Origin: Acidobacteriota bacterium
GTDB lineage: Bacteria > Acidobacteriota > Terriglobia > Bryobacterales > Bryobacteraceae
Direction of reading: 5' to 3'
Assembly: GCA_947470805.1 (NCBI GenBank)
Contig: CANIVU010000073.1
Coordinates: 1 to 44,265, forward strand
Length of the DNA stretch: 44,265 bases
In this document: piece by piece, positions 41,248 to 44,265 of the stretch
Numbering within the stretch: position 1 is the first letter of the stretch
Layout of the letters: each line of letters opens with the position of its first letter
The notes under the pieces: model-generated
What the model was told of the DNA's origin: nothing
The model's database searches: none
Seen by the model: only the letters and a program-made list of their open reading frames with translations
Translations under genes and position numbers: made by a program

Positions 41248-42213
41248 CTAGCGGAGGAAACGGTAGTGAACGTTGGAGCCGTGGATGGCAACGTGGCAGC
41301 CTGTACAGCGTTGATAGCGAGGGTCGACCATGGAGTGGTTGGCGTGGTCGGGCGTCGTGATGCCGCGGTTGTTGCGGGTGCCGAAGGGGCCGGAGCCGGT
41401 GTGGCATTCCTGGCACTGCATGGTGACTGTGGGACGGGAGAGGAGCTTTGAGGTGGTGGAGCCGTGGGGCTTGTGGCACGTGGTGCAGCCGTCGATTTCG
41501 CCGGCCTGGTGGGCGAAGACGAACGGGCCGCGTTTATCGACGTGGCACTTCATGCAGGGCTGTTCGCTCGAGTGCGATTTGTTGAGCATTTTCGAAGACT
41601 GGCCCATGCCGGCGGTGGGCGTGGAGCCGCCGTGGGGATTGTGGCAATCCGAGCAGGACATGAGGCCTTCGTTGACGCGGTGTTTGGAGGGGAGATCGAA
41701 CTGGGAGCGGACGTCAGTGTGGCACTGATAGCAGAGTTCGCGTTCGTCCTTCTTGGCGAGGAGATTGCGGGGAGATTTAGCGTTGTGGATGGAGTGGCAG
41801 GAGGTGCAGGCGACGTCGTGATTGGTGTGTTCGGAGCGGCGGATGTTGGCGCGGTTGAACTCCTTGGCGTGGCAGGAGAGGCAACTGGCGACGATTTCGG
41901 CGGGCTTCAGGATGCTGAAGGGGCGGACGACGGTATCGATGTCACCACCGGCGTCGACATGGGCCTGGCCGGCGCCGTGGCAGGATTCGCAGCCGTTTTT
42001 GGCCTGAAAATGCGGGTTTTGCGGGAAGGCGTTCCAGATGGCGTCGTGCTTATGGCAGTTGCGGCAGCCGGTGTTGCCGACAAAACCGGACTTGGCTGCG
42101 GCGGCGCGGATCTGCGCGGAGGTTTGTACAACCGGTGCTGCCGATGGGGCTTCCTGCCCCATCATCGCCGTCGAGAGGACGGCCAGTAGCAGCATGCTAC
42201 GACGAGTGCTCAT
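41248..42213 (-). CDS. Decahaem c-type cytochrome, DmsE/MtrA family
   Basis: A 321-residue exported cytochrome with signal MSTRRSMLLLAVLSTAMMGQ and exactly ten CxxCH sites, at residues 50, 75, 111, 136, 161, 187, 220, 243, 267 and 303. Spacing, repeated NPHGG/HKPHGS segments and the GNTGCRNCH opening match the DmsE/MtrA/PioA family, which carries electrons across the outer membrane inside an MtrB-type barrel. The ATG at 42213 has AAAGG seven bases upstream. It is the first gene of a four-gene coupled operon; no outer-surface MtrC-type cytochrome or inner-membrane CymA-type protein lies in the window. Confidence 0.92.
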   Translation of the reverse strand: MSTRRSMLLLAVLSTAMMGQEAPSAAPVVQTSAQIRAAAAKSGFVGNTGCRNCHKHDAIWNAFPQNPHFQAKNGCESCHGAGQAHVDAGGDIDTVVRPFSILKPAEIVASCLSCHAKEFNRANIRRSEHTNHDVACTSCHSIHNAKSPRNLLAKKDERELCYQCHTDVRSQFDLPSKHRVNEGLMSCSDCHNPHGGSTPTAGMGQSSKMLNKSHSSEQPCMKCHVDKRGPFVFAHQAGEIDGCTTCHKPHGSTTSKLLSRPTVTMQCQECHTGSGPFGTRNNRGITTPDHANHSMVDPRYQRCTGCHVAIHGSNVHYRFLR

Positions 42214-42314
42214 CACTTTACCTTTCGCGACGGCCGAATACCGCGCTTGTTGGGTAGGACAGTTGGGAGTTGTTTGCGGAACAGGAATTTTTGGATTTTG
42301 TTACGCTGGCCTTC

Positions 42315-42920
42315 GTGGCTGTGGACCTATTGGTGTGTGTGGCGACGGAGATGGAGGGGGCGCTGTTGCAGGGGCGCGTGCCGGTGCTGGTGACTGGGAT
42401 CGGGGCGGTGAATGCGGCGATTGCGTTGACGCGATATCTGGAGCGGGAGGGGGCGCAGTCGGTGATCTCGTGTGGGATCGCGGGGGCGTATCCGTTGGCT
42501 TTCGAGGAGTTGGGGTTGGGTGGGGTGGTGTGTGCGGAGAGCGAGTGTTATGGGGATTTAGGGGCGCATTCTTCTGGCGGATTTTTGGATCTGCGGGCGA
42601 TGGGGTTTCCGTTGATTGGTGGCGATGTGTTTAATGATTTGCCGATGGGGATTTTTCCGGCGGACCGGCGGGCGAAGTTTGTGACGGTGAACGGGTGTTC
42701 GGGGGATGACGCGGGGGCGTTGGCGATGGCGGCGCGAACGGGTGGGAGTGTCGAAAGTATGGAAGGCGCGGCGATTGCGCATGTGGCGCTGATGTATGGG
42801 ATTCCGGCCGGGGAGATTCGGGGGATTTCGAATCGGGCGGGGAATCGGGACCGGGGGGCGTGGCGGGTACGGGAGGCGGCGGAGGCGGCGCAGCGGGCGT
42901 TGCTGGCTTGGATGTGCTAA
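42315..42920 (+). CDS. mqnB: Futalosine hydrolase
   Basis: Nucleosidase of the futalosine route to menaquinone; splits futalosine into hypoxanthine and dehypoxanthine futalosine. The protein shows VDLLVCVATEMEG, the purine-binding VTGIGAVNAAIAL, VVCAESECYGDLGAHSSGGFLDL and VESMEGAAIAHVAL, a pattern that fits MqnB among the MTA/SAH nucleosidase relatives. The GTG at 42315 (201 residues) is chosen from homology; a TTG at 42270 gives a longer form, and no clear Shine-Dalgarno decides. It diverges from the decahaem operon and precedes a DUF418 gene. Confidence 0.85.
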   Translation: MAVDLLVCVATEMEGALLQGRVPVLVTGIGAVNAAIALTRYLEREGAQSVISCGIAGAYPLAFEELGLGGVVCAESECYGDLGAHSSGGFLDLRAMGFPLIGGDVFNDLPMGIFPADRRAKFVTVNGCSGDDAGALAMAARTGGSVESMEGAAIAHVALMYGIPAGEIRGISNRAGNRDRGAWRVREAAEAAQRALLAWMC

Positions 42921-42952
42921 TCTTTCCGCTTCCCTAGGAAAGGTAGATTCTT

Positions 42953-44140
42953 ATGCAGACTGTTGGACCAGTGCGCTCGGACGAGCGTATTTCGTCGTTG
43001 GATGTGATTCGCGGGTTCGCGTTGTTGGGCATTTTGCTCATGAACATCGTGGGGTTTGGGCTGGCATATGCCTATGACGACCCGACGAACGCGGGCGGGG
43101 CGACGGGGTTGAACCTGTGGACGTGGGTGACGATGCACATCCTTGCCGAGGGGAAGATGCGGTGTCTGTTTTCGATGGTGTTCGGGGCGGGGGTGGTGCT
43201 ATTGACGTCGCGACCGAACGCGGCGGCGGATGTTTATTACCGCCGGAATTTGTGGCTGATGGCGGCGGGGGTGCTGCATGCGTTCTTGTTGTGGCAGGGG
43301 GAGGTTTTGTATCCGTACGCGCTGTGCGCGCTGGCGCTGTATCCGTTCCGGGTGATGGAGGCGAAGTGGCTGGCGTGGATCGGCGTGGGGATGATGGTGA
43401 TCATCGCGGGGTTCAACCTAGGCTCGGCGCTGGAGATGAAGAAGACGATTGAGGAGGGGAAGGCGGCGCTGGCGGTGACAGGGAAGTTGACAGAGGAGCA
43501 GGAGGAGGCGAAGAAGAAGTGGGAGGAGGTGCGGAAGCACGCCAAGCCGACGCCGGAGGAGGTGGAGAAGACGAACAAACGGTGGCAGGGCGGGATTGTG
43601 GATGTAGTAAAGGTGCGGGCGGAGAGTGTGTGGCGGTGGCACAGTATGGCGTATTACCACTACTACAATCTGGACCTGTTCAGCATGATGTTCCTGGGGA
43701 TGGCTTTGTTTAAGTGGGGTGTGTTCAGCGGTACGCGCTCGCTGCGATTTTATGGGGTGATGGCGGGGGTTGGGTATTTGATCGGGCTGTCGTTGAATTC
43801 ATTTACGGCGTACACGCGGGTGGTGAATCACTTCGACATCGTGGTGAATATCTATACAACGCTGACTTATGACGTGGGGCGGTTGTCGATTGCGCTGGCG
43901 CATGTGGCGGTGTTGATTTTGTTTGTGAAGGGGCGGGTGATGCGGTGGCTGACGGGATCGCTTGGGGCGATCGGACAGATGGCGTTGACGAACTATCTGA
44001 CCCATTCGGTGGTTTGTTCGACGATCTTCTGCGGGTATGGGTTTGGGCTGTTTGGAAAGTTACAGCGGTATGAGCTGTACTACGTGGTGGCGGGTTTGTG
44101 GACCTTTCAAATGATTATCCTAAATCCGGCAGTCGGCTGA
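42953..44140 (+). CDS. DUF418/YeiB-family membrane protein, C-terminus apparently missing
   Basis: A 395-residue membrane protein with about nine hydrophobic segments. The start RISSLDVIRGFALLGILLMNI is the YeiB/DUF418 signature, and a Lys/Glu-rich soluble loop lies about 160-225. The DUF418 core LTNYLTHSVVCSTIFCGYGFGLFGKL follows. Members normally continue to an end like GPxEWLWRxLTY; here the frame runs into ILNPAVG and stops after LYYVVAGLWTFQM. The missing 25-30 residues are not evident in other frames just downstream. AGGAAAGG lies before the ATG. Function of the family is unclear. Confidence 0.8.
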   Translation: MQTVGPVRSDERISSLDVIRGFALLGILLMNIVGFGLAYAYDDPTNAGGATGLNLWTWVTMHILAEGKMRCLFSMVFGAGVVLLTSRPNAAADVYYRRNLWLMAAGVLHAFLLWQGEVLYPYALCALALYPFRVMEAKWLAWIGVGMMVIIAGFNLGSALEMKKTIEEGKAALAVTGKLTEEQEEAKKKWEEVRKHAKPTPEEVEKTNKRWQGGIVDVVKVRAESVWRWHSMAYYHYYNLDLFSMMFLGMALFKWGVFSGTRSLRFYGVMAGVGYLIGLSLNSFTAYTRVVNHFDIVVNIYTTLTYDVGRLSIALAHVAVLILFVKGRVMRWLTGSLGAIGQMALTNYLTHSVVCSTIFCGYGFGLFGKLQRYELYYVVAGLWTFQMIILNPAVG

Positions 44141-44167
44141 GCCCTCCGAGTTGCATTTTGGCGGAAG

Positions 44168-44265
44168 ATGTTGAAACTGGGAGGGATGTGGGAAGACAAT
44201 CCAGGGATGGAGATTCACCCTGCGGGTGAATGGGAAGAAGCACCGAGCCAGCCGATTCCGGACGG
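44168..44265 (+). CDS. Possible gene start running off the window, unknown
   Basis: An open frame begins MLKLGGMWEDNPGMEI and continues without a stop to the window end (32 codons). GCGGAAG precedes the ATG. No family is recognised. It contains a perfect 8-bp hairpin (ATTCACCC, TGC, GGGTGAAT at 44213-44231). The stretch follows the shortened DUF418 gene and might mark inserted DNA, but it is too short to judge. Confidence 0.25.
   Translation, partial: MLKLGGMWEDNPGMEIHPAGEWEEAPSQPIPD

Noticed and set aside
39147-41360. 737-codon plus-strand open frame opposite the barrel gene
   Set aside because: Val/Gly/Glu/Ala-rich shadow; the minus frame has signal peptide, beta-strand pattern and operon coupling.
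1-44265. tRNA, rRNA, insertion sequences, transposases or prophage genes
   Set aside because: The spaces between genes are short and none showed a tRNA-like cloverleaf or rRNA sequence by eye; no transposase, integrase or phage protein was recognised.

Overview
The window most probably comes from a high-GC Acidobacteriota genome of the Bryobacteraceae/Solibacter type. The main clue is the C-terminal module of the secreted astacin-like protease (20787-23207), which matches what I know of TIGR03437, a domain largely found in Solibacter relatives. A PASTA-bearing FtsI, a futalosine-type menaquinone gene, a sulfatase and multihaem cytochromes fit the same lineage. This placement is inferred from protein features read by eye; no search was run.

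Layout. 1-4.1 kb (minus strand): the start of a division and cell-wall cluster, mraZ-rsmH-ftsL-ftsI, with candidate MraZ operator repeats. 4.3-10.9 kb (plus): housekeeping genes ppa, acyP, an unknown gene, apt, ispE, prs, rplY, pth, rpsF, rpsR and rplI, closed by a terminator. 11-16.4 kb (plus): an SDR dehydrogenase, a HEAT-repeat protein, a GT4 glycosyltransferase, an APC permease and a small lipoprotein. 16.5-19.6 kb (plus): a cut-down Tad pilus locus (cpaB-tadB-tadC) in which the CpaB carries a secretin-like C-terminus. 19.6-25.6 kb (minus): lhgO, the astacin-like protease, a thiE/tenI-like gene and modCB. 25.7-27.9 kb: a DinB-fold protein, a second SDR and a class A beta-lactamase. 28.0-30.6 kb: rpsO-pnp. 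30.6-37.9 kb: a dihaem cytochrome lipoprotein, a possible 29-residue membrane peptide, a secreted beta-propeller divergent from a sodium-solute symporter, a sulfatase, a methyltransferase and a PhzF-like protein. 37.9-38.3 kb: tandem repeats of about 92 bp. 38.2-42.2 kb (minus): a tightly coupled operon of a decahaem DmsE/MtrA-type cytochrome, an MtrB/PioB-like outer-membrane barrel, a stand-alone CuA cupredoxin and a Haem_bd cytochrome. 42.3-44.1 kb (plus): futalosine hydrolase and a DUF418 membrane protein that seems to lack its usual C-terminus.

The most interesting parts are the decahaem/porin conduit with its added CuA and monohaem proteins, which looks like an electron-transfer route across the outer membrane; the CpaB-secretin chimera; the tandem array built from the joined 3' ends of two convergent genes; and a family of palindromes of the form TTGGTGnCnGnCACCAA at gene ends, some of which supply or touch the stop codon. 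The plus strand is G-rich in about 1-19 kb and 36.5-44 kb but strongly C-rich between about 19.6 and 36.4 kb, whichever way genes point, which suggests an inverted segment.
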